Part shown: positions 25,426 through 33,320 of the stretch, piece by piece
Layout: each line of letters opens with the position of its first letter
Numbering within the stretch: position 1 is the first letter of the stretch
NCBI RefSeq assembly: GCF_000785535.1
Contig: NZ_CP007595.1
Location: 1,922,001 to 1,986,000 of the forward strand
Length of the DNA stretch: 64,000 nt
Direction of reading: 5' to 3'
DNA from: Arthrobacter sp. PAMC 25486
GTDB taxonomy: Bacteria; Actinomycetota; Actinomycetes; Actinomycetales; Micrococcaceae
Program-made: the position numbers and the translations under genes
Notes under the pieces: generated by a model
Told to the model about the DNA's origin: nothing
Databases searched by the model: none
The model's input: only the letters and a program-made list of their open reading frames with translations

Positions 25426-26553
25426 ATGAACGCCCCCTCCGAACCAGCCCTACTAGCCGCCCTCGCCACGGTCATTGACCCCGAGTTGCGCCGGCCCATC
25501 ACGGAGCTGGGCATGGTTGAGTCGGTGGAGGCGTTCGACGGCGGCCGGGTACGCGCCGTCGTACGCCTCACCATCGCCGGCTGTCCCCTCCGCGAAACCA
25601 TCACCAAGGATGTCACCGAGGCTCTGACGAGACTCGACGGCGTAACTGAGGTAAGCGTCGACCTCACCGTCATGACGGCGCAGCAGCGTGCGGAACTGAA
25701 GGAACGCCTCAAGGGCAGCTCGAGCGAACGCGGCATCCCCTTCAACGACGAGAGTTCCCTGACCCGCGTGTATGCGGTGGCCAGCGGCAAGGGCGGGGTT
25801 GGGAAGTCGTCTGTGACGGTGAACCTGGCGTGCGCTCTGGCAGCCAAGGGGCTGCGCGTGGGCATTGTTGATGCCGACATTTACGGTTTTTCGGTGCCCG
25901 GGCTCATGGGGATAACACAAAGCCCCACCCGTGTGGATGAGATGATCTTGCCGCCGGTTGCCCATGACGTGAAAGTGATTTCCATCGGCATGTTCGTGGC
26001 CGGCAACCAGCCCGTGGCATGGCGCGGACCGATGCTGCACCGGGCGCTGGAACAGTTCCTGACCGACGTGTACTTTGGTGACCTGGACATCCTGCTCCTT
26101 GACCTGCCGCCCGGCACCGGCGACGTGGCCATTTCCGTGGCGCAGCTGCTGCCCAAGGCGGAAATCCTGGTGGTTTCAACCCCGCAGGCCGCCGCCGCGG
26201 ACGTGGCAGAACGGGCCGGAGCCATTGCCGTGCAGACGGGGCAGAAGGTTGCCGGAGTCATTGAGAACATGTCGTACCTGACGTTGCCGGACGGCAGCAC
26301 CATGGAGCTGTTCGGCTCCGGAGGCGGGGAAATCCTGGCCAAGCGGTTGAGCCAGACCGTCAACGCTCCTGTGGAGCTGCTGGGGCAGATTCCGTTGGAC
26401 GTCACGCTGCGCGAGGGCGGGGATGCGGGGCTCCCGATCGTGCTGTCGCACCCGGAGTCACCTGCGGCGCAGGAACTGTTGGGCATTGCCGCGAAACTGG
26501 CTGTGCGCCCCCGCGGGCTTGCAGGACTAAAGCTCGGCGTCACCCTCACCTAA
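25426..26553 (+). CDS. mrp: Mrp/NBP35-type iron-sulfur cluster carrier ATPase
   Basis: A 375-residue protein: an N-terminal MIP18/DUF59 domain (about 5-90; IDPELRRPITELGMVE, GCPLRETI) fused to a ParA-like P-loop ATPase (about 110-350). The deviant Walker A is GKGGVGKSS; DADIYGFSVPG and LLLDLPPGTGDVAIS follow. The family carries and transfers Fe-S clusters. The usual CxxC pair of bacterial ApbC/Mrp near the C-terminus is not evident (VIENMSYLTLPDGSTMELFG has no Cys), as in other actinobacterial members, so cluster binding may differ. Converges on tatB across a repeat array. Confidence 0.93.
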   Translation: MNAPSEPALLAALATVIDPELRRPITELGMVESVEAFDGGRVRAVVRLTIAGCPLRETITKDVTEALTRLDGVTEVSVDLTVMTAQQRAELKERLKGSSSERGIPFNDESSLTRVYAVASGKGGVGKSSVTVNLACALAAKGLRVGIVDADIYGFSVPGLMGITQSPTRVDEMILPPVAHDVKVISIGMFVAGNQPVAWRGPMLHRALEQFLTDVYFGDLDILLLDLPPGTGDVAISVAQLLPKAEILVVSTPQAAAADVAERAGAIAVQTGQKVAGVIENMSYLTLPDGSTMELFGSGGGEILAKRLSQTVNAPVELLGQIPLDVTLREGGDAGLPIVLSHPESPAAQELLGIAAKLAVRPRGLAGLKLGVTLT

Positions 26554-26563
26554 CCCTTCCCGA

Positions 26564-26721
26564 CGCTCCTGCAGATATGGGGCACTTCCAGCCGACGCTC
26601 GCTCACATATGGGGCTGTTTTCCCTAACGCTCCCGCAGTGGATGCAGGAGCGTTAGGGAAAACAGCCCCATATCTGCAGGAGCGTTAGGGGAAAACATCC
26701 CCGAACCTGCAGGAGCGTCTG
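26564..26721. repeat. Head-to-head array of 32-bp units, locus 1
   Basis: Two reverse units (26564-26595 and 26596-26627) begin CGCTCC/CGCTCG and contain CACATATGGGGC; after a centre at about 26634-26646, forward units of 32 and 33 bp (GCAGGAGCGTTAGGG, then AAAACAGCCCC) follow, and a third breaks off at 26721. The two inner units give a perfect 27-bp inverted repeat (26607-26633 with 26647-26673). No unique spacers lie between units. The array fills the gap between the converging mrp and tatB genes. Confidence 0.85.
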
Positions 26722-26727
26722 ATGAGG

Positions 26728-27159
26728 CTAGGTGGCTTCTACGTCGAACGGGGCCAGCTGGCCTGCCGCGAGGCGGACGGGATCCGGCTCCGCAGGAGCG
26801 GCGGAGGCCTCAACGGCGGCAATCTTCTTGTCCTCGTCCTTGCCCAACATCGAGGCAATCGCGGCGCCCGGGGCCATCTTCAGCGAGTTGAGTGTTTCAA
26901 CGTCCTCGTCGTCAATCAGGGCCTCGCGGATGATGCGTCGCGGGTCGTACTGCCGCGGGTCAAGCTTCTTCCAGTCAATGTCGTCGATATCAACGCCGGC
27001 CTCTTCCTTAATGGTTTCGCGCGCGCCGGAAGCCATCCTGCGCACCTCGCGGATGAGGTTCTTCAGCTTCTCCACATATTCGGGAAGCCGGGCGGGGCCG
27101 ATCACCAAAACTGCCACTACGACAATCAGGACCAGCTCAGGGGTATTGATACCAAACAC
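26728..27159 (-). CDS. tatB: Twin-arginine translocase subunit TatB
   Basis: A 143-residue protein with the TatA/B architecture: one N-terminal helix (TPELVLIVVVAVLVIGP), the conserved turn GPARLPEY, an amphipathic helix (VEKLKNLIREVRRMASGARE) and an acidic tail. The Glu at position 8 and GP hinge mark it as TatB rather than TatA. It binds Tat signal peptides with TatC. The start is GTG. It follows sigE on the same strand by 112 bp, matching the Rv1221-Rv1224 order but without the anti-sigma and protease genes. A likely Tat client in the window is the molybdopterin oxidoreductase at 37194. Confidence 0.92.
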   Translation of the reverse strand: MFGINTPELVLIVVVAVLVIGPARLPEYVEKLKNLIREVRRMASGARETIKEEAGVDIDDIDWKKLDPRQYDPRRIIREALIDDEDVETLNSLKMAPGAAIASMLGKDEDKKIAAVEASAAPAEPDPVRLAAGQLAPFDVEAT

Positions 27160-27271
27160 GTTAGGAAGATTACCCTCTCAACACTCAAAGCAACGATTCC
27201 TGGCGGTAACGCGAGAGAATATTCTTAAGCTTTATCTTGCACGCCGGTGGACAACTTCTATCGCGAAAAGT

Positions 27272-27919
27272 CTAGCGTGCCCCGGCAATGCGAGGCATCG
27301 TCAGCAGCGGCTTACGCGCAGGGCGCACTTCCTTGCTGCGTCCGGGCGCCCTGTCGGCCAGGGATTCACGCAGCATGGCCCGCCCCCTGTGGATGCGTGA
27401 GCGCACCGTCCCCAGCTTGATGTTCAGCGCGTGCGCCACCTCGTCATAGGAGAGCCCCTCCATGTCACAAAGCACGACGGCGGCACGAAAGTCGGGCGGC
27501 AAGGCCTCCAGCGCTGCGGCAATGTCAATGTCAAGGTTGTTGAATTCAAAGCTGCGTTCGGGGCCGGGATCGTTCCCGGGCAGGCGTGCCTCCGCGTCTT
27601 CGGTGAGCCCGTCAAAGCGAATGCGTTGTTTGCGGCGTGCCTGGTCGAGGAACAGGTTGGTGGTGATCCGGTGCAACCAACCGTCGAGGGTGCCGGGCTT
27701 GAAATTGGCCAGGGACTTGAACACCCTGACAAAAACCTCTTGGGTGAGGTCCTCGGCGTCGTACCTGTTTCCGGTCAGGCGGAAGGCAAGCCGAAAAACT
27801 TTGGTCGAGTGATTGGTGACAACCTCTTCCCACGACGGCGTGACCCACTCAGGTGCGTCCACCAGCGCCGCGGTGGCGGCTTCGACAGGACGGCTTGCAG
27901 GGCTGACGGATGGGTTCAT
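27272..27919 (-). CDS. sigE: ECF sigma factor, SigE-like
   Basis: A 215-residue extracytoplasmic-function sigma factor. Region 2 is at about 40-105 ([36 protein letters not shown]) and region 4 at about 125-190 ([37 protein letters not shown]). The chromosomal setting (divergent O-methyltransferase, downstream tatB, then mrp) matches mycobacterial sigE, an envelope-stress sigma factor. Strikingly no zinc-finger anti-sigma gene follows; regulation would have to come from elsewhere. A GGTTCCC direct repeat lies 60-80 bp upstream. Confidence 0.9.
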   Translation of the reverse strand: MNPSVSPASRPVEAATAALVDAPEWVTPSWEEVVTNHSTKVFRLAFRLTGNRYDAEDLTQEVFVRVFKSLANFKPGTLDGWLHRITTNLFLDQARRKQRIRFDGLTEDAEARLPGNDPGPERSFEFNNLDIDIAAALEALPPDFRAAVVLCDMEGLSYDEVAHALNIKLGTVRSRIHRGRAMLRESLADRAPGRSKEVRPARKPLLTMPRIAGAR

Positions 27920-27980
27920 CGCTGCACCTCGCTTCGGTGGCTGCTGAGCGTGCCCGGTGGGGCACCACAGCTATGGGAAG

Positions 27981-27998
27981 GGTTCCCAATGGTTCCCA
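27981..27998 (-). promoter_or_regulatory. Direct repeat GGTTCCCA x2, possible ECF -35 elements
   Basis: GGTTCCCA occurs twice with a 10-bp period. On the minus strand, toward sigE, this reads TGGGAACC, resembling the GGAAC-type -35 of ECF promoters and suggesting autoregulation. I do not find a convincing CGTT -10 at the right spacing, so this is tentative. Confidence 0.25.
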
Positions 27999-28107
27999 CA
28001 GTCTGCCAAACCAAGCTGACATTTTGCTGAACGATTCCGGCGAATGTGCCCTGTGTGCAGGCAGTAGGCTAGAGCTAGTCACCGCAACAGTTTAGGAAAC
28101 ACCACCC

Positions 28108-28740
28108 ATGAGCGCCGATAAATCCACCAGCTGGTCCTATACAGAGGCCCTGCCCGTGGAAGATCTTGTCCTGCGACGTGCCCGCGAGCGTTCGCATGAA
28201 TTGGGCTTGTTCCCCGTCAGTCCCGGCGTTGCCGCCGCGCTGACTGTTCTGGCAGCCACCTCCAAGGCGCAAACAGCCGTGGAGGTTGGCACCGGTGCGG
28301 GCGTCTCCGGTGTTTCCTTGTTGCGCGGCCTGGGCCCGCGCGCCGTTCTGACCACGATTGACCCCGACGTTGACCACCTCAAGGCCGCGCGCGAAGCGTT
28401 CTCCGAAGCCGGATCGCCGGCCAACCGCACACGCACCATTTCGGGCCGCGCGCAGGATGTGCTGCCGCGCCTGACCGACGCCGCCTACGACCTCGTCTTC
28501 ATCGACGCCGACAAGCCCAGCTTCCCCGAGTATGTTGAGCAGGCCATCAGGCTGCTCAAGTCCGGCGGCCTGTTGATCATCAACGACGCGCTGGACAAGG
28601 ACCGTGTCTCCGATCCGGCCATCCGTGAAAGCAGCACGGTGGTCCTGCGCCGGGTTGGCAAGATGGTTCGCGAGCACGAATCCCTGACCAGCGCCATGCT
28701 GCCCACCGGCGACGGTCTGTTGCTGGCCGTCAAGCGCTAA
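28108..28740 (+). CDS. SAM-dependent O-methyltransferase (catechol-OMT-like family 3)
   Basis: A 210-residue Rossmann methyltransferase. The SAM-binding motif is VEVGTGAGVSGVSLLRGL; the acidic end of strand 2 is TTIDPDVDHL, and the metal-binding block is DLVFIDADKPSFPEYVEQA followed by GGLLIINDAL. These mark the divalent-metal O-methyltransferase 3 family. The natural substrate is unknown. It is divergent from sigE exactly as Rv1220c is from Rv1221. Its 3' end has been duplicated just past the stop codon. Confidence 0.92.
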   Translation: MSADKSTSWSYTEALPVEDLVLRRARERSHELGLFPVSPGVAAALTVLAATSKAQTAVEVGTGAGVSGVSLLRGLGPRAVLTTIDPDVDHLKAAREAFSEAGSPANRTRTISGRAQDVLPRLTDAAYDLVFIDADKPSFPEYVEQAIRLLKSGGLLIINDALDKDRVSDPAIRESSTVVLRRVGKMVREHESLTSAMLPTGDGLLLAVKR

Positions 28741-28790
28741 GTTGAGGTCTGACACTGTTGCTGGCCGTCAAGCGCTAAGCGAGAGGTCTG
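28717..28790 (+). repeat. Duplicated 3' end of the methyltransferase gene
   Basis: The last 25 bp of the gene and its stop (28717-28741, beginning CTGTTGCTGGCCGTCAAGCG) recur exactly at 28755-28779, and GAGGTCTG follows each copy. The second copy carries no reading frame start and looks like a recent 38-39 bp tandem duplication. Confidence 0.88.
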
Positions 28791-28824
28791 CCAACACCCC
28801 GTCGCGAAAATGACACCGATCCCG

Positions 28825-28877
28825 GTGTCAGAAGGCGGGATCGGTGTCAGAAGGCGGGATCGGTGTCAGAAACCGGG
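28825..28877. repeat. 19-bp tandem repeat
   Basis: GTGTCAGAAGGCGGGATCG is present at 28825-28843 and 28844-28862, with a third partial copy to about 28877. Immediately before it, TGACACCGATCCC is the complement of the repeat junction GGGATCGGTGTCA, so the array can fold. Confidence 0.85.
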
Positions 28878-28901
28878 ACGGCCGAGGTTTCTAAGCCAAA
28901 A

Positions 28902-28931
28902 GTGGCGGGGCAACCGATGTTGCCCCGCCAC
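28902..28931 (-). terminator. Hairpin terminator after the DUF3117 gene
   Basis: Perfect 11-bp stem GTGGCGGGGCA / TGCCCCGCCAC with an 8-nt loop. On the minus strand it starts about 20 bp after the DUF3117 stop and is followed by a short U stretch (CTTTTGG), so it fits as that gene's terminator; it may also stop plus-strand transcripts from the methyltransferase. Confidence 0.7.
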
Positions 28932-28950
28932 AAATGTAAAAATGAAACTC

Positions 28951-29118
28951 TTATTCGGTCACGCCTACCAGGCACTCCTTGAGGCTGACTGCCTCATCGG
29001 CGTTCATCTCAACAACGAGACGTCCTCCGCCTTCCAGCGGCAGCCGCAGGATCAAGCTCCGACCTTCTTTAGTCACTTCCATTGGACCGTCACCGGTTCT
29101 AGGTTTCATGGCCGCCAT
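28951..29118 (-). CDS. DUF3117 small conserved protein (55 aa)
   Basis: The minus strand encodes MAAMKPRTGDGPMEVTKEGR, then LPLEGGGRLVVEMNADEA, ending LKECLVGVTE. This is the signature of DUF3117, a short protein found across Actinobacteria and equivalent to Rv1211. Function is unknown. The ATG start is preceded by GGGGAAC. It lies between tagA/PIG-V and sigE, as in mycobacteria, and a hairpin terminator follows. It is below usual ORF length limits. Confidence 0.92.
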   Translation of the reverse strand: MAAMKPRTGDGPMEVTKEGRSLILRLPLEGGGRLVVEMNADEAVSLKECLVGVTE

Positions 29119-29289
29119 CAGGAGTTCCCCTTTTCGTAGTGCATACCCGCCCCTGCCGAAGAATTCTCCGGCATGGCGTTTCTGTTGTATTGCTCACAGA
29201 CCATTATTCCGTATTTGAGTGCTCCGGCGCTAATCGGTACTTCCCGCCGGGAGCGTCGATTGCGGCTTTGACAAACGCCAGCCACTTAG

Positions 29290-30543
29290 TTACGGCGGCC
29301 AGCCGACCCCTGTGTCGATCGCAGCGTATTGCCACAGCCACACAATCCACACAATCTGCAGCAGGCTGAACATGAGCACCACGGTCCACCGGTAGGCCCG
29401 CGACGGTGAGATGAAGGCAGCCGCGAGTGCCAGCGGGAACAGCGGCAGCAGCATCCGGAACGTGCTCGACTGCGGATGCAACACCGCCAGCAGGTACAGC
29501 AGGTACATGCCGCACCACATCTGCAATTCCGGGCCCAGCCTGCGCACCGCCCGGGAATTCAGGTACAGGCCAGCCAACCCTACCAACAGCACCGGCAGCA
29601 GGGGACCCCAGAACGGTCCCGCCAGCTCAATCCCCACGTCAAACCAGGGTTTGAACAGCACCAGCTCCGTGCCGCGCCACGAGGTTTCGGTGTCGGTGTA
29701 GGTGCTGCGGTCCCCCGTCACCCACCAGGCCACAAGCATCCAGGCCACCGCCATGAACACACTGACCAGCAGCAACAGCCCTCCGCTGAGCATGTCCCGT
29801 CGAGGGAAGGGGCTGCTGTCCCGGTTCCGCCAGCGCAGGAAAAGATGGAGAAGCACGACGGCGGCAAACGGCACCCCTGCCGGTCGCGACAGGCACAGCA
29901 GGATCACCAAGGGCATCGCGCCCCAGTAGTTGCGCCGGATCAGCAGGTGCAGGGCGCCGGCGAGAAACAGCATCCCCAGGGATTCCGCGTACGGGACCTG
30001 CAGCACGGGGGAAACGGGGAAGGTGGCGAAGAAGGCGACACCCCACAACGCCGTCGCCGCCGGGGCAAAGTTCCTGAACAGTTTGTAGATCACCAGGGCC
30101 GCGCCAAAGCCGGCCAGTGTTGCCACGAGCGCTCCGGAGGCTGCCCAGCCCAGGCCGGTGACGGCGTGAACGCCGCGGGCCAGGACCGGCAGCACCGGAT
30201 AGAACGCCCACTCGTTGGGCTGCGCCGAGCCGTCGGGATTGCGCGGGATCGAGTCGGGATAGCCGTGGTTGAAGATTTTCTCGTACCAGCCGGCGTCCCA
30301 CCGGTTGATGAACTCAAGGTAGCCGGGGCGCTGCCCGCCCCACGGGCTGGCCTCGGCCTGCCAGCCGGCAGCCGTGAATATGACAAAACTGACGAATCTG
30401 GCACCGGCGTACAACAGCGTCACATGCAGCCACCAAGGCGCCCGGCCCACGGGGGCCAAGAAACGGCTCAGCGCGGCAAAGAGCCGGTCATTGAGCGTGG
30501 GCTCCGATGTACCCGTCGCCTGGACGCTGCGCGCGGCGCTCAT
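29290..30543 (-). CDS. PIG-V-like membrane mannosyltransferase (GT-C fold)
   Basis: A 417-residue polytopic membrane protein (about 9-10 helices). The first periplasmic loop has the WDAGWYEKIFNHGYP motif (Asp-containing, catalytic in GT-C glycosyltransferases) and EWAFYPVLPVLARG, both characteristic of the PIG-V family that uses polyprenyl-phosphate mannose. It probably mannosylates a lipid or envelope glycan. The frame runs to 30579, but the ATG at 30543 overlaps the tagA stop by ATGA, so I take it as the coupled start. Acceptor unknown. Confidence 0.82.
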   Translation of the reverse strand: MSAARSVQATGTSEPTLNDRLFAALSRFLAPVGRAPWWLHVTLLYAGARFVSFVIFTAAGWQAEASPWGGQRPGYLEFINRWDAGWYEKIFNHGYPDSIPRNPDGSAQPNEWAFYPVLPVLARGVHAVTGLGWAASGALVATLAGFGAALVIYKLFRNFAPAATALWGVAFFATFPVSPVLQVPYAESLGMLFLAGALHLLIRRNYWGAMPLVILLCLSRPAGVPFAAVVLLHLFLRWRNRDSSPFPRRDMLSGGLLLLVSVFMAVAWMLVAWWVTGDRSTYTDTETSWRGTELVLFKPWFDVGIELAGPFWGPLLPVLLVGLAGLYLNSRAVRRLGPELQMWCGMYLLYLLAVLHPQSSTFRMLLPLFPLALAAAFISPSRAYRWTVVLMFSLLQIVWIVWLWQYAAIDTGVGWPP

Positions 30544-31127
30544 TCGGGTGCTGGTCCCGGGGCAGGCGCAAGCCAGCACCCGGGCTGGTGGTCATTGACC
30601 ACGCCGATGGCCTGCATCATGGCATAGGCAGTGGTGGGGCCCACAAACGAGAAGCCGTATTTCTTCAGCGCCTTGGCCAGCTGTGCCGACTCTGCTGTTT
30701 GGGCGGGCACCGGCGCATCCGCGGGCCGTGGCAAGGCAGGTGCGTGTGCGGCGACGATCGAACCGAGGCTCACCCCGACGGGCAGGGCCAGCAAGGCCCT
30801 GGCGTTGCCGATGGTCGCGTTGATTTTCAGCCGGTTGCGCACAATGGAGGCATCGGCCAGGAGCCGGGCAACGTCGCCGTCAGTGAAGGCTGCCACGGCG
30901 CCCGGGTCAAAGTGGGCGAAGGCTTCCCGAAAGGACTCCCGCTTGCGCAGGATGGTGATCCAGCTCAGGCCCGACTGGAATGCTTCCAGGCTGAGCCGTT
31001 CAAACAGTTCCGACTCCCCGGTGACGGGCTGGCCCCATTCGTTGTCGTGGTAGCTCTGGTACTGCTCATCGTTTTCAATGCCGCCCCAGGCACAGCGGAC
31101 AAGTCCGTCGCTACCCACGGGGGCCAA
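30540..31127 (-). CDS. tagA: DNA-3-methyladenine glycosylase I
   Basis: A 195-residue base-excision repair enzyme that removes 3-methyladenine. Seen are VRCAWGGIENDEQYQSYHDNEW (zinc-site Cys and His region), LFERLSLEAFQSGLSWITIL, RKRESFREAFAHFDP, and the C-terminal FVGPTTAYAMMQAIGVVNDH, where a zinc ligand His is placed; WCLAPAP follows instead of the usual His/Cys ending. It starts at TTG 31127 or GTG 31118, within the end of the DivIVA-like gene, and its stop overlaps the next gene by ATGA. The order matches Rv1209-Rv1210-Rv1211. Confidence 0.93.
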   Translation of the reverse strand: MAPVGSDGLVRCAWGGIENDEQYQSYHDNEWGQPVTGESELFERLSLEAFQSGLSWITILRKRESFREAFAHFDPGAVAAFTDGDVARLLADASIVRNRLKINATIGNARALLALPVGVSLGSIVAAHAPALPRPADAPVPAQTAESAQLAKALKKYGFSFVGPTTAYAMMQAIGVVNDHQPGCWLAPAPGPAPE

Positions 31128-31557
31128 GGCCCGTTCCGGTGCCGGGTCCGGCGGGGGCCGCCGCCTCAGCGGAAGTTGGGGATCCGCCGTCGTGCGTCAC
31201 CGAAGACTGCGTCACCGAAGCCTCAGTCACGGCAGCAGCATTCACTCCAGCAGCGCCAGCGGCGGCCTCAAGCTCGGTGATCCGCGCATCCCTGGCCGCC
31301 AGCTCGTCGCGGAGCCGGTCGAGGACCTCGTCCACCTGGTCCATGCGGTAGCCGCGCAGGCCGAGGGAGAAGCGCAGCCGGTCGACGTCACCGGGCATGG
31401 GGGTGGAGGGCAGCAGCACCGGCGGCAGATTCGCGACGGGGGCGCCCAGCGCGTCCTCGTACACGGGCGACTCAGCGCCGGGCTTGTTTAGCCCCACCAC
31501 GTAAAACACGGCGGCGGCGGCCACAATGATGGCGAGGAAGATCAGGAAATAGCTCAC
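31111..31557 (-). CDS. DivIVA-domain membrane protein
   Basis: A 148-residue protein with an N-terminal signal-anchor helix (FLIFLAIIVAAAAVFYVVGL), then a DivIVA-like segment (RLRFSLGLRGYRMDQVDEVL, about residues 60-85) and a short coiled coil (DRLRDELAARDARITELEA), ending in an Ala/Thr/Gly-rich tail. The family, equivalent to Rv1209, is assumed to sit at the membrane and bind curved poles or septa; no activity is known. GTG start. The 3' end overlaps tagA. Confidence 0.82.
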   Translation of the reverse strand: MSYFLIFLAIIVAAAAVFYVVGLNKPGAESPVYEDALGAPVANLPPVLLPSTPMPGDVDRLRFSLGLRGYRMDQVDEVLDRLRDELAARDARITELEAAAGAAGVNAAAVTEASVTQSSVTHDGGSPTSAEAAAPAGPGTGTGLGPRG

Positions 31558-31587
31558 AAGACCATGGTGCCAGATGGGGCGGGCATT

Positions 31588-32367
31588 TTACTCGCCGGCA
31601 ACCGCGGCAACCCTGGCGCCGGCCTTGCCCTGCATGACCAGCTCCACGGCCTCCTCGGCGGTGTCGACGAGCTGAACAATGTCCAGGTCGCCGGGCGAGA
31701 CAAGGCCCTGGGCCACCATCGTGTCCCTGAGCCAGTCCATGAGCGGGCCCCAGAACACCCTGTTGACCAGGACGATCGGGAACTGGCTGACCTTGCTGGT
31801 CTGTACCAGGACCATGGCTTCGAAGAGCTCGTCGAGGGTGCCGAGGCCGCCGGGGAGCACCACAAATCCCTGCGCGTACTTCACAAACATGGTTTTGCGG
31901 GCAAAGAAGTAGCGGAAGTCGACGCCCAGGCCGACCCATTCGTTCATGCCCTCCTCAAACGGCAGTTCAATGCCCAGGCCGATCGACAGCCCTCCGGCCT
32001 CGGCGGCGCCGCGGTTGGCTGCCTCCATGGAGCCGGGCCCGCCGCCGGTGATGACTGCCACGCCGGCCTCGACCAGGCGCCGACCCACCTCAACGCCGGT
32101 GGCATAGTACGGGGAATCCGGCTTGGTGCGGGCCGAGCCAAACACGCTGATAGCCGGTCCGATCTCGGAGAGCGCATCAAAGCCCTGGACGAACTCGCTT
32201 TGGATGCGCATGACGCGCCACGGATCCGTGTGGGTGAAGTCGCTGCTGGGAGAATTTTCCAGCAGGCGGGCGTCGGCGGTGTCGCGACCTGCACCATTTT
32301 TTCGCCACAGTCCAAAGCGGCGCAGCTCTGGGCGGACGGGGCGGCTTGATCCTGTTGGTGAACTCAT
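31588..32367 (-). CDS. LOG-family protein (TIGR00730), cytokinin-type phosphoribohydrolase
   Basis: A 259-residue Rossmann protein with both LOG signatures: [19 protein letters not shown] and [14 protein letters not shown] (PGGxGTxxE). Plant and bacterial LOG enzymes cleave ribose-5-phosphate from (modified) AMP; Rv1205 of M. tuberculosis has this activity and is its positional equivalent. An extended N-terminus of about 70 residues precedes the fold. The ATG start lies opposite the gluA promoter region. Confidence 0.92.
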   Translation of the reverse strand: MSSPTGSSRPVRPELRRFGLWRKNGAGRDTADARLLENSPSSDFTHTDPWRVMRIQSEFVQGFDALSEIGPAISVFGSARTKPDSPYYATGVEVGRRLVEAGVAVITGGGPGSMEAANRGAAEAGGLSIGLGIELPFEEGMNEWVGLGVDFRYFFARKTMFVKYAQGFVVLPGGLGTLDELFEAMVLVQTSKVSQFPIVLVNRVFWGPLMDWLRDTMVAQGLVSPGDLDIVQLVDTAEEAVELVMQGKAGARVAAVAGE

Positions 32368-32488
32368 GGCACCTAGGCTACGCGAAAAGTCCCCGTGGCC
32401 CGGCTCACATTATCTCGTTAGCGTTACGATCCGGGCCGACATGGCCAAATCCTTTACCGGCCCTCGTGATTCTCGATACATTCAATGC

Positions 32489-33247
32489 ATGACAAATTCC
32501 GCACCTGCTCCTGCGCTCGTGGAGCTCAAAGCTGTCAACAAGCATTACGGCTCCCTCCATGTGCTCCAGGATATTAATCTCCGCGTCGCCAAGGGTGAGG
32601 TATTGGTTGTCATTGGCCCTTCCGGGTCAGGCAAGTCAACACTGTGCCGCACCATCAACCGCCTGGAAACCATTGACACCGGCTCCATCTCGATCGATGG
32701 CCAGGAACTGCCCAAGGAAGGGCGCCAGCTGGCGAACCTCCGTGCCGATGTGGGCATGGTGTTCCAGTCGTTCAACTTGTTTGCGCACAAGACCATCCTG
32801 GAAAATGTCACTCTGGGCCCCATCAAGGTCAAGGGAATGTCCAAGCCCGACGCCGACAAGCTCGCCTTATCGCTGTTGGAACGTGTTGGAGTGGGGCACC
32901 AGGCGGCCAAACTGCCTGCCCAGCTCTCCGGCGGACAGCAGCAGCGCGTGGCCATCGCCCGGGCCTTGGCAATGAAGCCAAAGGTCATGCTGTTTGACGA
33001 ACCCACCAGCGCCCTCGACCCGGAAATGATTAACGAGGTCTTGGACGTCATGGTTGAGCTGGCCAAGGATGGCATGACCATGGTGGTTGTCACGCACGAG
33101 ATGGGATTTGCCCGCAAGGCTGGCGACAGGGTCGTCTTCATGGCTGACGGGCAGATCGTCGAAGAAGCCACACCCGACGAGTTCTTCACGAACCCGCAGA
33201 CCCCCCGCGCCAAGGACTTCCTGTCCAAGATCCTCAGCAACGGATAA
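32489..33247 (+). CDS. gluA: Glutamate ABC importer, ATP-binding subunit
   Basis: A 252-residue polar amino acid ABC ATPase: Walker [11 protein letters not shown]-loop [12 protein letters not shown], signature [15 protein letters not shown], Walker [15 protein letters not shown] and switch His in [11 protein letters not shown]. First gene of a four-gene operon with the same order and types as gluABCD of Corynebacterium glutamicum. The open frame extends far upstream (to 32123), but the ATG at 32489 gives the conserved start followed by [11 protein letters not shown]. Substrate is glutamate or a related amino acid by analogy. Confidence 0.93.
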   Translation: MTNSAPAPALVELKAVNKHYGSLHVLQDINLRVAKGEVLVVIGPSGSGKSTLCRTINRLETIDTGSISIDGQELPKEGRQLANLRADVGMVFQSFNLFAHKTILENVTLGPIKVKGMSKPDADKLALSLLERVGVGHQAAKLPAQLSGGQQQRVAIARALAMKPKVMLFDEPTSALDPEMINEVLDVMVELAKDGMTMVVVTHEMGFARKAGDRVVFMADGQIVEEATPDEFFTNPQTPRAKDFLSKILSNG

Positions 33248-33320
33248 AACTCCCCCGGCTCAACAGCCATTCTTTACCCGATTTTCCCGGCCGCACTGGC
33301 CGATTACGAAAGGAACACCC

